64,000 bases of DNA from a candidate division FCPU426 bacterium (GCA_003152075.1 PLZG01000098.1:62001-126000), one strand, 5' to 3'. Counted from the first letter of the stretch, positions 50,576 to 60,169 are shown. The notes: generated by a model not told the origin, from the letters alone. Program-made: numbers and translations.

Positions 50576-51994
50576 ATGTCCATTTCGACAGGTAAAGACA
50601 CATTCATCGTTTGCCGCAACAGCCAGGGAACCGAAGTTCGGGCTACTTTGTTGCGCCTCACCCGCTATGTGGTTGTTTTCGAGGTTTACAACCCCTATAG
50701 CATCCTTCAGTTATCCGAAGTCCTTCTTGATTTTAAAATCGTGATGAATGATCGGATGATTTACTCGGGCCGGGCCGTGGTCAGCAACCTCGTCAATACG
50801 GGCATCATGCTCATGTGCGAGGCTACACTGGAAGACGGTTGGCTGGATTTGGATTTGTTTTCTTCCTATGTCCCCAAGAAATTACACGAGGAATTTCTGG
50901 GATTCCTGGCTGAATGGGAAAAGAATTACCAGGTTGGCTCGGAATTCAAAGTCATTGTGGCGGACATGCAGAATCTTTTCATGGATCTGAGGCGGTGGTT
51001 GGAACAGGTTGAATTGGGAATCCGCTCTGAACCGGCCAAGAACCGGGTGGAAGTGGAGAAGGAAATCATTCAAGAGCTGGAAAAACCCATCCTTCCCAGC
51101 TTGGCACCGCTTTTTGAAAAGTTGGAGAAAACGGCAAAGGATATCGGGGAAGACCTGCAATCCCTCCACCGTTCCTATTTAAGGCGTCAACTTCATCCCC
51201 TTGTTCTTTGCTCCCCTTTTGTTTACCGGGTCTTTCAAAAGCCGCTCGGATACGCCGGGGATTATGAGATGGTCAACATGATCCTGCAGGACCCTCACCA
51301 AGGCAGCACCCTTTTCGCGAAGATTTTAAACCACTTTTTCCTCAACATCGCCCCTTGCCAGGCCCACCGGAACCGAATCAAATATCTGGTGGATAATATC
51401 CGACGGGAAACCCAACGAATGATGCGTTCTGGAAAGAAGGCAAAAGTTTTCAACTTGGGTTGTGGCCCGGCGCAAGAAGTGCAGAATTTTCTGGCCCAGG
51501 ACGATCTTTGCGAGAAAACCGAAATGACTCTCGTTGATTTTAATGATGAGACATTGACCTACACAGGAAAGCTTTTGGATGATATTCGAAGGCAATTTGG
51601 GCGGAACACCGCCATTCAAATGGTCAAAAAATCGGTCAACCAAATTTTAAAGGATTCTTTCAAAACGTCCGATGGGGTTGAGGGACCCAAGTACGACTTG
51701 ATCTATTGCGCGGGATTGTTTGATTACCTTTCCGACCGTATCTGCAAGCGATTGATGGATATTTTTTATTCGATGCTGGCCCCGGGGGGCTTTCTCATCG
51801 CCACCAACGTGGATTCCTCCAATCCCAACCGCTATGCCATGGAATACCTGGGGGAATGGCACTTGGTTTACCGGAACAAAGAACAACTGGCGGCCTTGAA
51901 GCCGGACATGGCGAAAGAAGGGGAATTTTCAGTGACGGCCGAGTCCACGGGCGTCAATATTTTCATTGAAGTCAGGAAGCCGGAAAATGCTTAA
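50576..51994 (+). CDS. PilZ-like plus SAM-dependent methyltransferase (PhcB-like)
   Basis: A 472-residue two-part protein. Residues 1-110 resemble a PilZ-type beta domain (ATLLRLTRYVVVFEVYNPYS; MIYSGRAVVSNLVNTGI), although the classical RxxxR motif is not evident. After a helical linker, FQKPLGYAGDYEMVN near residue 224 and the class I methyltransferase domain follow, with KVFNLGCGPAQEV near 291 and YDLIYCAGLFDYL. The GYAGDYEMVN form is that of proteins annotated as PhcB-like, 3-hydroxypalmitic acid methyl ester biosynthesis. The next two genes are kinase genes, as in the phc operon. The stop overlaps the hybrid-kinase start by 8 bases. The product it makes is not known. Confidence 0.75.
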   Translation: MSISTGKDTFIVCRNSQGTEVRATLLRLTRYVVVFEVYNPYSILQLSEVLLDFKIVMNDRMIYSGRAVVSNLVNTGIMLMCEATLEDGWLDLDLFSSYVPKKLHEEFLGFLAEWEKNYQVGSEFKVIVADMQNLFMDLRRWLEQVELGIRSEPAKNRVEVEKEIIQELEKPILPSLAPLFEKLEKTAKDIGEDLQSLHRSYLRRQLHPLVLCSPFVYRVFQKPLGYAGDYEMVNMILQDPHQGSTLFAKILNHFFLNIAPCQAHRNRIKYLVDNIRRETQRMMRSGKKAKVFNLGCGPAQEVQNFLAQDDLCEKTEMTLVDFNDETLTYTGKLLDDIRRQFGRNTAIQMVKKSVNQILKDSFKTSDGVEGPKYDLIYCAGLFDYLSDRICKRLMDIFYSMLAPGGFLIATNVDSSNPNRYAMEYLGEWHLVYRNKEQLAALKPDMAKEGEFSVTAESTGVNIFIEVRKPENA

Positions 51995-54665
51995 AAACAT
52001 CGTTTGGCTATTCCATGTTTTCAAGGAAAAGGTTTTTGAAAGCCCGGAGGCCCGTCAGGCTTTCTCGGACTTTGACCTACATTTGCGTATCCGCCGGTTG
52101 AAAATCGGAAGCCTCATGATAGTGTTTTTCGAGCCCCTCGGGTACAACCTGGACCACACCATGTATCCCGCCCAGGCCGGATTTTTCTTCCAGTTGCGTT
52201 TGGTTTGCTCCCTCCTAGCAGTCTTGGTCCTGGGAATCTCCTTTCTCCCACTGGTTAAGAAAATCCACCAGCCCTTGGGAATCCTCCTTCCCCTTCTGCC
52301 AAATTTTTTCACCGCTTGGATGATTTACGCCACTCAAGGGGGTATTTCCCCCTATTACGCCGGCATCATGCAGGTCCTCATGGCGGTAGCACTGGTCATG
52401 CCATGGACCGCCTGGGAGACGGCCCTCGTCTCCGCCCTTTCCACCGTTTTTTACGTTGAAGCATGCCGGTTGAACGGACCCCTGGGCACGGGAAGCGTTT
52501 TTTCTAATAACATGTCCTTCCTGTTGTATACGGAAGTGATCATCGTCATCGGGTCCTATCTCACGAATAATTGGCGAATCCGCCAGTTCGTCTTGAGCTA
52601 TGAGTTGGATCAAAACCGGAAACTATTGGAGGAGTCCAACCGAAAACTGGTGGAGATGGACCAGGTGAAGAGCCGCTTCTTCGCCAACATCAGCCATGAA
52701 CTCCGGACACCCCTGACGCTCCTCATCGCCCCTTTGGAGACCCTTCAAAGCGAGAAGGGGCATTTATTCGACTCGGAAATGAAAAGCACCTTCAAATCCA
52801 TGCAGGACAACGCCATGCGCCTCTTGAAGCTCATCAACGACCTGCTGGACCTGGTTAAGCTGGAGTCGGGCCGGATGGAGGTCCACAAGGAAACCCTGAA
52901 AATCGGGGAATTCATTCGGGGGCTGACGCTCTCGGTCCAGGGCGCGGCGCGCGATAATAAAGTCCACCTCACCTCCCATGTGGGGGAAGGCCTGGACAGG
53001 GTTATGGTAGACCGGGATAAGTTGGAAAAAATCATCCTCAACCTACTGTTTAACTCGGTGAAATTTACACCCGCTGGCGGAAAGGTGGAACTTTCGGTCC
53101 GGGAAGAGGGAAATTGGTTCGTTCTTCAAGTGGCGGACACCGGCATGGGTATATCGGAACAAAACCTGCAGCACATCTTTGACCGTTTTTGGCAGGCGGA
53201 CTCTTCCGCCCAGCGCAAGTACCAGGGAACAGGCATTGGCCTGTCCTTGGTAAAGGAGTTGGCGGAGGCCCAGGGGGGCACAGTCAGCGTGGAAAGTCAT
53301 CTGGGAAAAGGCACCACCATGACGGTGAGAATTCCCATGGAAAAAACCGAGGAACTTCTGCTTCCATTGCCCGCCTTAGTCACCGGGGAGAATTCCGGCC
53401 CAAGCCAGGCTCCGCCGAACCAATGGCTTGAAAAGCTTTACCGGCGGGCGGAATTATTTCCCGCCATGACTTCCCTAGGCTCCACCCTGCGGCCCGACGA
53501 ATATGGAAGAGGAAAGAGGCCCAAACTCCTGGTGGCCGATGATGAGCCCGATATGCTGAGGTTCTTGAAATCCCAGTTGGAAAAGCATTATGAGGTGATC
53601 GAGGCGGTGGATGGCAACCAGGCGGTGGAAAAGGCCAAGCAGTTCCTGCCTGATTTAATGCTGCTCGACATGATGATGCCGGAGAAAGACGGCATCACGG
53701 CATGCCTCGAGTTGAAAAATATAACGTCCACCCAGGCCATTCCTATCATTCTTTTGACCGCCCGGGCGGATGACGAGACCAAGTTTTCCGCCTTGAACGC
53801 GGGGGCGAATGATTTCTTGACAAAACCCTTTTCTACCACCGAATTGCACGTGAGGGTGAAAAACCTCGTGGAATCGCACCGCTTCCAGTTGGACCTGGCC
53901 CGCCAAAAAAATGCACTAGAATCGACACTCGAGCAGTTGAAGGATACGGAGGGCCAACTGGTTCAAAATGAAAAGATGGCTTCCCTTGGGCGCCTCAGCG
54001 CGGGTATCATCCACGAAATCAACAATCCGCTTAATTACACCGCCACCGCCCTTCATCTTTTGAAATCAAAAAGGGACAAATTTCCCGAAGAGGAACGGGC
54101 CAAGTACTCCGAGATTGTCTCGGACATCGAGGAAGGCGTGGACCGAGTCCAGCGGATCGTTTCGGACTTGCGGACATTTACCCACCCCAAAATTGCCACC
54201 GAAGTGGATTGGATTGAGTTGGAGGATGTGGTGTCGACGGCGCTCCGCTTTTTAGGCCACGAATTGAAAGACACAGTGAGGATGGAAGTCCTTATTCCCA
54301 AGGATCAACAAGTTTTGGCGGACCGAAACAAGCTGATCCACGTTTTCGTCAATTTAATCCAGAATTCAGCTGACGCATTGAGAGAAAAAAAGTTTACTGA
54401 AGAAGAACCGATGTTATCGGTCAAAAGCCGGCAAAAGGAAGATAAGGTTCTGGTCAGCGTCTGGGATAACGGGGGGGGTATCGACCCCCAGAACCTGGAT
54501 AAGGTTTTCGACCCTTTTTTCACGACCAAGGAGGTCGGTCAAGGCATGGGGCTGGGACTCAGTATTTGTTACCGGATGATGAAGGAGCAGGGGGGAAACA
54601 TCTTGGTCAATAGTGAGAAAGGCAAGTTTACGGAATTTATTTTGGAGATACCGGTTAAAAAATAG
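51987..54665 (+). CDS. Membrane hybrid histidine kinase: TM sensor, kinase, receiver, second kinase (PhcS/PhcR-like)
   Basis: A 892-residue protein. Residues 40-200 hold about six membrane helices with short loops and no large periplasmic domain, suggesting a membrane-soluble signal. Then comes kinase module 1 (NISHELRTPLTLL, H237; GTGIGLSLVKELAEAQGG), a receiver domain (LLVADDEPDML; LLLDMMMPEKDG, D561; LTKPF) and kinase module 2 (SAGIIHEINNPLNY, H676; GMGLGLSICYRMMKEQGG). In Ralstonia, PhcS is a membrane kinase and PhcR a receiver-kinase; this chain looks like the two joined. The ATG at 51987 overlaps the methyltransferase stop. Confidence 0.85.
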   Translation: MLKNIVWLFHVFKEKVFESPEARQAFSDFDLHLRIRRLKIGSLMIVFFEPLGYNLDHTMYPAQAGFFFQLRLVCSLLAVLVLGISFLPLVKKIHQPLGILLPLLPNFFTAWMIYATQGGISPYYAGIMQVLMAVALVMPWTAWETALVSALSTVFYVEACRLNGPLGTGSVFSNNMSFLLYTEVIIVIGSYLTNNWRIRQFVLSYELDQNRKLLEESNRKLVEMDQVKSRFFANISHELRTPLTLLIAPLETLQSEKGHLFDSEMKSTFKSMQDNAMRLLKLINDLLDLVKLESGRMEVHKETLKIGEFIRGLTLSVQGAARDNKVHLTSHVGEGLDRVMVDRDKLEKIILNLLFNSVKFTPAGGKVELSVREEGNWFVLQVADTGMGISEQNLQHIFDRFWQADSSAQRKYQGTGIGLSLVKELAEAQGGTVSVESHLGKGTTMTVRIPMEKTEELLLPLPALVTGENSGPSQAPPNQWLEKLYRRAELFPAMTSLGSTLRPDEYGRGKRPKLLVADDEPDMLRFLKSQLEKHYEVIEAVDGNQAVEKAKQFLPDLMLLDMMMPEKDGITACLELKNITSTQAIPIILLTARADDETKFSALNAGANDFLTKPFSTTELHVRVKNLVESHRFQLDLARQKNALESTLEQLKDTEGQLVQNEKMASLGRLSAGIIHEINNPLNYTATALHLLKSKRDKFPEEERAKYSEIVSDIEEGVDRVQRIVSDLRTFTHPKIATEVDWIELEDVVSTALRFLGHELKDTVRMEVLIPKDQQVLADRNKLIHVFVNLIQNSADALREKKFTEEEPMLSVKSRQKEDKVLVSVWDNGGGIDPQNLDKVFDPFFTTKEVGQGMGLGLSICYRMMKEQGGNILVNSEKGKFTEFILEIPVKK

Positions 54666-54690
54666 GGAAGAGACTCGAAGGAGAGAAATC

Positions 54691-55953
54691 ATGGATAGTT
54701 TTTACGATTACAAGAAATTTTACGTGCTTTACGTGGATGACGAGGAAAAGTCCCTCAAGTATTTTCGGGAAATATTTGGGGAGAAGTTCTCTATCCTAAC
54801 CGCTCCAAACGCCGAAGAGGGATTCCGGATCTTGAGGGAAAACCAAGAACGCACCGCCATCCTGATGACGGACCAGCGGATGCCGGGCGAAAAAGGCATT
54901 CAATTGCTGGAGAAAGCCCGCCAATTAAGGCCCCGAATCCTGCGCATCCTGGTGACCGCCTATTCGGACCTGGAGACCGCGATCGAATCGGTCAATACGG
55001 GCGCCATTTATAAGTACGTCACCAAACCCTGGGACATTCCCCAGTTGGAAATCACCTTGAAAAGGGGCATCGAGTTTTTCATTGTCCAAAACGAGAGGGA
55101 CCAGCTCCTGCGGGAAAAAATGTCCACCCTTTATAACGTCATGCTGACCGATCGTATTTTAAGCCTGGGAATCCTGGCCACCGGTTTGAGCCACCATATC
55201 CGCAATTCCATGGTGGCGGTGAAAACTTTTCTTGACCTAGCCCCCAAAAAGCTGGAAGAGGAAAACCTCAATCTGGAACAGCTCCGGAACCCGGATTTTT
55301 GGAAGGAATATTACAAGAAAGTCCAAAGCCAGATGGACAAGGTCGCCCATCTTTTAAGCGACCTCTGGGAATCCTCCGAACGGCCGGTTCCCGATTTCCC
55401 CGACAAGGTGAAGCTCCAGCAAGTGGCGGCGGAGGCCATGGGTCAATTGAAGGTAGAAATGGAAAAGAAGGGAATTGAGGTGGAAAACCAGATTCCGCCC
55501 GACCTTCCCGAGCTGAAGGTTGATTCCAGGAAATTCAAAAGGCTTTTTGAACTGCTTCTCAAGGATGAGACGGCGGCCCTGAGCCAGGGCGGGAAAATAA
55601 AATTCACGGCCCAGGCCATCGGCCCCAAGGAAAACCCGCTGGAAATCCAAGTGGAAATGGAGGACAACGGGCCCGCGGTTTCCCAAGACGCCCTCCAATC
55701 CATCTTTGACCCCTTTTTCGTCCGCAGCGGCAATCCCCAGGAATTCGGTATTTACTTGATGACCTGTTTTTTCATTATTTACCACCATGGGGGCCGGATC
55801 GCCGCCCGCCGGGAGGAAGGCCGCGGCAATATTTTCACCATGACCTTTCCCCTCAATTCCCCGGCGAAAGTCCCGTCGGTGGAAGAAAAGGATTTCATCA
55901 GCAAGATCCTCATCAATGAAACGATGTGGGAAAAACTAATTTCCGGAAGTTAA
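54691..55953 (+). CDS. Response regulator with a C-terminal kinase-like domain (PhcR/PhcQ-like)
   Basis: About 420 residues. The receiver domain opens YKKFYVLYVDDEEKSLKYF; the phosphorylated Asp is D61 in MTDQRMPG, and YVTKPWDI is the conserved Lys loop. A coiled linker leads to a degenerate HisKA-like helix GLSHHIRNSMVAVKTF (H168) and an ATPase domain with EDNGPAVSQDALQSIFDPFF. The G2 box (GxGLGL) is replaced by EFGIYLMTCFFIIYHHGG, so catalytic activity is doubtful. The ATG at 54691 follows AAGGAGAG; the frame runs further upstream. There is no DNA-binding domain, so output must go through protein contacts. Confidence 0.82.
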   Translation: MDSFYDYKKFYVLYVDDEEKSLKYFREIFGEKFSILTAPNAEEGFRILRENQERTAILMTDQRMPGEKGIQLLEKARQLRPRILRILVTAYSDLETAIESVNTGAIYKYVTKPWDIPQLEITLKRGIEFFIVQNERDQLLREKMSTLYNVMLTDRILSLGILATGLSHHIRNSMVAVKTFLDLAPKKLEEENLNLEQLRNPDFWKEYYKKVQSQMDKVAHLLSDLWESSERPVPDFPDKVKLQQVAAEAMGQLKVEMEKKGIEVENQIPPDLPELKVDSRKFKRLFELLLKDETAALSQGGKIKFTAQAIGPKENPLEIQVEMEDNGPAVSQDALQSIFDPFFVRSGNPQEFGIYLMTCFFIIYHHGGRIAARREEGRGNIFTMTFPLNSPAKVPSVEEKDFISKILINETMWEKLISGS

Positions 55954-55994
55954 TTTCGGGAACAAACCGAATTTAAAAAAAAAGGAAGACCGGT

Positions 55995-57125
55995 ATGAAT
56001 TTTCTTGCTTATTACTTTATCGCTTCGGCCATTTATTTCGCCATGGTGTGGTGGGATAACGCCCGGCTATGTTTTCAAGCCTTTCCTACGGCGGATCGGA
56101 AACGTAAAAAATGGCCCTTGGTTTCAGTCTGCATCCCGGCCCGAAACGAAGAAACCCGTATTGGGCCCTGTTTGGATAGTTTTGTGAAGCAAGATTATCC
56201 AAATTACGAAGTAATCATATTGGATGACCAATCCACGGACGGGACGTGGAAAGTTCTGCAACGATACGCCAAAAAGAACAAGAACTTCAAGCTGATGAAA
56301 GGCCAGACCATGCCCTCCGGTTGGAAGGGCAAATCCTGGGCCTGCCACCAGCTTTCCGCCAAGGCCAAGGGCGCCTATCTTCTTTTTATCGACGCCGACA
56401 CTTGGCTCACCCACGATGCCATCAAGCGGACCATTCAGGGGGCCGAAGAGAAGGGTTCGGACATGGTTTCCGGCATGACCGGCCAAGTGGCCAAGACATG
56501 GATGGAATACCTTATCGTCCCTGTCATGTGTTACGATCTCATTTCCTTCTTTCCAAAACGGTTCGTGCTCATGAAGAGGAGCCCCCTGTCCCAACTGGTT
56601 TGGGCCAATGGCCAGTTCATCTTCTTCAAGCGCAAGACCTACGACACCATCGGCGGGCATGCGGCGGTCAAGGATCGGATCGATGAGGATATGACCTTCG
56701 GCAAGATCGTGGTGGGCCGGGGCTACCAGCTTTCGCTTTTCAATGTCAGCGTCATTTCCACCTGCCGGATGTACACTTCAGCCAAGGATGTTTGGGATGG
56801 GTTCTCCAAGATCATGTTCCAATCCTTCAATTATTCCTATATCCAGGCCTTCATCGGGTACATGGCCGTCCTAGCCGTCACAGTCCTTCCTTTCGTATTG
56901 CCGTTCTTCGTTCCGCCGGATACGCTCCTTTTCAAGGCTTCGGTTCTCCTGTCGGCCGTGCAGGTCATCATCCGGTTGGAACAGGCCCGCCGGTTCAACT
57001 TTCCTGTTTTTTCCAGCTTCCTTCACCCGATCGCCAATTTCATTTTTATCCTGATCGGGTTCAATTCCATGAGGTGGTATTTCATCGGCAAGAGTTATTG
57101 GAAGGGTCGGACTGTCGAGGTCTAG
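55995..57125 (+). CDS. Family 2 glycosyltransferase with membrane helices
   Basis: A 376-residue membrane glycosyltransferase. A hydrophobic N-terminus is followed by the GT-A domain: VSVCIPARNEETRIGPCLDS, IILDDQSTDGTW, FIDADTWLTHDAI (DxD) and DRIDEDMTFGK (ED motif). Three or four C-terminal helices follow. The arrangement resembles CrtQ-like and hopanoid/carotenoid-type glycosyltransferases, but no such pathway gene is near, so the acceptor is unknown. AAAAAAAGGAAG precedes the ATG. It lies 41 bases after the regulator gene and could be the fourth gene of that operon. Confidence 0.82.
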   Translation: MNFLAYYFIASAIYFAMVWWDNARLCFQAFPTADRKRKKWPLVSVCIPARNEETRIGPCLDSFVKQDYPNYEVIILDDQSTDGTWKVLQRYAKKNKNFKLMKGQTMPSGWKGKSWACHQLSAKAKGAYLLFIDADTWLTHDAIKRTIQGAEEKGSDMVSGMTGQVAKTWMEYLIVPVMCYDLISFFPKRFVLMKRSPLSQLVWANGQFIFFKRKTYDTIGGHAAVKDRIDEDMTFGKIVVGRGYQLSLFNVSVISTCRMYTSAKDVWDGFSKIMFQSFNYSYIQAFIGYMAVLAVTVLPFVLPFFVPPDTLLFKASVLLSAVQVIIRLEQARRFNFPVFSSFLHPIANFIFILIGFNSMRWYFIGKSYWKGRTVEV

Positions 57126-57141
57126 GCGAAAAGAGCCCCCT

Positions 57142-57179
57142 GAAATAAAAACGCCGGGGAGACCAAAGTCCCCCCGGCG
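57142..57179 (-). terminator. Intrinsic terminator for the HEAT-repeat gene
   Basis: A 12-bp stem with one mismatch, CGCCGGGG-A-GAC (57152-57163) / GTC-C-CCCCGGCG (57168-57179). On the minus strand it is followed by TTTTTATTTC, so it fits the end of the reverse gene at 57261. On the plus strand there is no T run. Confidence 0.75.
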
Positions 57180-57212
57180 GTAACACTTGGGTGCGGATAT
57201 TTCTTTTTATCA

Positions 57213-57249
57213 CACCCCTCACCCTACCCTCTCCCGCAAAGGGCGAGGG
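57213..57249. repeat. CCCTCACCCTACCCTCTCCC-type intergenic repeat
   Basis: A single copy of the widely distributed pyrimidine-rich repeat, with the inverted pair CCCTC..CCGC/GGGCGAGGG. It lies between a convergent gene pair. The same word is common in unrelated genomes; no function is known. Confidence 0.45.
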
Positions 57250-57260
57250 TTATTGAAATT

Positions 57261-59363
57261 TTAAGAGAGATGCCCTGATCTCTCGTGGATGATCCTCTCC
57301 AAAGCCTCCTGCAGGGCCGGGTTTTTCTCCTCCATTAAAGACTCCACGAAATGCCAAGCCTCAGGTTGGTTGATCCGGGTAATGGCTTGGATGGCTTCCA
57401 GGCGGACCGCCAAGGAGAAGTTCTTTCCCCGCAAAAGCGTTTTTTTTCGTGCGATGTCCTGAAGAAAGGGAAGATTTTCGGGTTGGGCCAGATCCCCCAG
57501 GGCCTGGCAAACGGAGACCAAATAAACCTCGTTATTGGGGAAGCGGGCCTCCCGGATTTTCGCCGCCTTCAACAAAACGGGTATGCCGGGGGCGAAATGA
57601 ATTTTGCCGATAACACGGGCCGCTAAACTGGCAATTTCCTCCGAGTCGTCAAACAAAGCCAATCGCAAGGCCGGCCCTCCCGCCGCGTCCCCCATTTCCT
57701 CGATCATCCCAATGAGGTTCAATTTCAACTCACGGCTGCCCTTGGCCACCCAGGAACAAAGCTGGAGGGAGAGCCCCGTGTCGACGCCACAAACCCGCAA
57801 AATGGGAATCATGACCTCTACTTCCTTCTCATTCTGTGCCTCGGCCAGAGCTTCGGTTAGGACGGACCGCGTGGGTTCCTTCATTTCGGCGAACAGCTGT
57901 AGATAACCGGGTTTCTCCGTTGAGGGGGCCGCTAAAAAGTTCTCCAACAGGACCGGTGCCGCCATTTCACCTAAGAGGGGGAAATGATTCAATTGCCCAG
58001 CCCTATGCGCACAGCGCACGAGGCGACGAATAAGTTCCGGTGTGGATCGTTCGAAAAGCCAATGCCTCGCGATTTTTGTCCTCTCGGGGAAGGATGAAAC
58101 ATCCTCATCAGCGTGAAAATGAAGGGTCGACAAGAGGGTCAAAACGGGCTGTTCCTTTTCCATCTCCATGGCGGGTTCCAGAAGATCCCAGGCCAGCAGA
58201 AGGGCGGTTTGGTAGACGCCGGGAGTGGATTCTGTGGCCAATAAGGCGTTCAATTTATCGAGAACTTTTTCCAATAGTTTTGGATTTCTGATCCAGGGTC
58301 TGGCATCCATCAAGTGGGTTAACCCCAACTCTCTCTCTAATCTGTCCCCCGAAAGGCTATCAGCGAGGAAAGTCACGGTTTTTTCGACCAGATCGTGCTT
58401 GCCGGTAGCCCCCCAATTCGCCAGGCAGTCGCTTATCAGACCCTCGGTGGCAGGATCGAAAAGCACGGCTGACCAATCGTTTTTCACCGCGACTTCAATC
58501 AAGGGATACATGGCCACCACCACTTGGCTTTCCATGAGTTCCCCTGGGGGCGATTTAAACCACTGATAAATACTTTTAAACTCGGGCGAGGTTTTTTCCA
58601 TGCGGTCCAGCAACCGGGTGAAAAGTTGATCGAAAGATCTGGTCAAGCCAGCCATTTCGGGCCCGGCGCCAATGTTCTTTTTTTGCAATTGGGAATATTG
58701 CCAGGCCTCGGCCATGAAACTCAGCATAGCCTCGTTGGTTTTGGAGGAAGCCTTGATCTCAAGCCCTGATTCCTTGAGGATGGGATTCAAGACCTCCGAA
58801 CCTTGATCCATTGCTGAATAGGAAGGGATAGGGTTTGGAGATGTGGAAAGGGGGGTCAAGGGTGGCAAATCTTCGGAAGCTGGATTAAGAATTTCCACCG
58901 GAGAAGCCGCCAGGATCGTCTCGCTGGCGTTGATTTCGACCGAGTCTTGGCCGGACAGGGGATGGATGTGGGAGGGTCCTGTTTTTTCAGATTCTTCCGC
59001 GGCTTTGGCAAAGGGCAGGGTTAAACTCCGAAGCCATTGGGTTAATTCGGCTTGGGTCAAGCCATGGGTTATTTGAACCCCACCCATGTTTTTATCATTC
59101 AGAAGATTTTGAAGCTCAGTGAAATCGGAAAGGTCTTTGTCGTTGAGGAATAGTTTTCCATGGGGAAGATGGAAAACCAGGGGGTCCACCGCTTGTAGGA
59201 GGCGCTGGAAATCCTTGTGAAGTTTTTGTACCGCCTGAACAACGAAGGTACTGTCGGCGGAATAAAAGGAAACGTAACTGAGGGCGGCCCGAAAATCGCG
59301 GGTCATTTGGATTAGATAGGATTGTTGGGACTCGGGAACGGGACCCACTTGAAACTTTTGCAT
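57261..59363 (-). CDS. Large HEAT-repeat protein of unknown function
   Basis: A 700-residue soluble protein. The N-terminal 110 residues (YVSFYSADSTFVVQAVQKLHK; FHLPHGKLFLNDKDL) resemble a helical domain found at the start of some HEAT-repeat and HD-type proteins. Residues 110-200 are low-complexity. From about 330 to the end, HEAT/PBS-type helical repeats are seen, such as GPALRLALFDDSEEIASLAARVIGKI and VRLEAIQAITRINQPEAWHFVESL. Such proteins are scaffolds; a partner cannot be named. GGAGGAGAAC precedes the ATG. It is a single gene ending at a terminator. Confidence 0.7.
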   Translation of the reverse strand: MQKFQVGPVPESQQSYLIQMTRDFRAALSYVSFYSADSTFVVQAVQKLHKDFQRLLQAVDPLVFHLPHGKLFLNDKDLSDFTELQNLLNDKNMGGVQITHGLTQAELTQWLRSLTLPFAKAAEESEKTGPSHIHPLSGQDSVEINASETILAASPVEILNPASEDLPPLTPLSTSPNPIPSYSAMDQGSEVLNPILKESGLEIKASSKTNEAMLSFMAEAWQYSQLQKKNIGAGPEMAGLTRSFDQLFTRLLDRMEKTSPEFKSIYQWFKSPPGELMESQVVVAMYPLIEVAVKNDWSAVLFDPATEGLISDCLANWGATGKHDLVEKTVTFLADSLSGDRLERELGLTHLMDARPWIRNPKLLEKVLDKLNALLATESTPGVYQTALLLAWDLLEPAMEMEKEQPVLTLLSTLHFHADEDVSSFPERTKIARHWLFERSTPELIRRLVRCAHRAGQLNHFPLLGEMAAPVLLENFLAAPSTEKPGYLQLFAEMKEPTRSVLTEALAEAQNEKEVEVMIPILRVCGVDTGLSLQLCSWVAKGSRELKLNLIGMIEEMGDAAGGPALRLALFDDSEEIASLAARVIGKIHFAPGIPVLLKAAKIREARFPNNEVYLVSVCQALGDLAQPENLPFLQDIARKKTLLRGKNFSLAVRLEAIQAITRINQPEAWHFVESLMEEKNPALQEALERIIHERSGHLS

Positions 59364-59735
59364 GTTCTCCTCCAGGAGTTGGATTTGAACCGTATTTCAA
59401 GCGGTAGTTAGATTGTAAAAACGTTACTTCTTAATTCAAAGTTAGCATTGGGAGAGGGCGGGAAACAGGCTAAATCAATTGATAATGGGCCGGACGTTTT
59501 CCCCCTTTCTCGCTTGAAAGCCTTGAGGAGATGGAAAAAGGCCCAAATCCCTAAGAAAAAATGAGAAATTTCAACAGGGAATCGGGAACAAAAAGCGGGG
59601 TGAGGAGTCTAATAGAAAGGGGATATTCCTGGATTATTCGAAAGAGTCTTTAGTAAAATTAAGGTAACCCTTGATTCGCCGTTAAAAGGGTATGAAAATA
59701 CAGGCGAATCAATTCAAGTCACGAGGAGTAAAGAG
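59364..59735. other. Intergenic region between divergent genes
   Basis: 372 bases separating the start of the HEAT-repeat gene from that of the LysM lipoprotein. It must hold both promoters. TTGATT near 59670 upstream of an A+T-rich stretch is the only promoter-like word seen. No RNA gene, repeat or open frame was recognised. Confidence 0.4.
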
Positions 59736-60155
59736 ATGGTCCAACGCAAACTAACACTCATCCTGTCTTTATCGATGGCGAGCCTTTTGGCCTTTGGCTG
59801 TAGCAGCAATAAGCGCATCGAAAGCACGGAAGTACCCAAGCAAGCCCCCGTCGAGGAAAAAGCGGCTCCCACGCCGGTTCCCTCGGGAAAATACACGGTG
59901 GTTGAGCATGACACCCTTTGGGGTATCGCCGGCAAGTCGGCCATTTACAGCGATAATTTCCAATGGCCGCTGATCTTCAAAGCCAATCGCGATTCCATCA
60001 AGGATCCGGATTTGATTTATCCCCGCCAGAATTTCAGTATTGGGAAGGGATATTCCACCGAGGAAGTTTCCCACGCTCGTGACTTGGCCATGAAGACGCC
60101 TAAGTACGTGCCCCATAGCAAGCCTCGTGAGACATTGCCCTTGGATTACTTTTGA
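59736..60155 (+). CDS. LysM-domain lipoprotein
   Basis: A 139-residue lipoprotein. The signal peptide ends with lipobox-like LAFGC near residue 22. A Pro/Glu-rich spacer leads to one LysM domain (GKYTVVEHDTLWGIAG, then NFQWPLIFKANRDSIKDPDLIYPRQ), which binds peptidoglycan glycan strands. It would anchor in a membrane and touch the cell wall, perhaps as an envelope spacer. GAGGAG precedes the ATG. A strong terminator follows. Confidence 0.87.
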   Translation: MVQRKLTLILSLSMASLLAFGCSSNKRIESTEVPKQAPVEEKAAPTPVPSGKYTVVEHDTLWGIAGKSAIYSDNFQWPLIFKANRDSIKDPDLIYPRQNFSIGKGYSTEEVSHARDLAMKTPKYVPHSKPRETLPLDYF

Positions 60156-60169
60156 TTTAGAAGGTTTTC

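Noticed and set aside
56735-56749. A second QLSLF clamp-binding motif, in the glycosyltransferase
   Set aside because: It lies inside the folded GT-A domain (RGYQLSLFNVSV) of a membrane enzyme, not in an exposed tail, so it is most likely coincidence.
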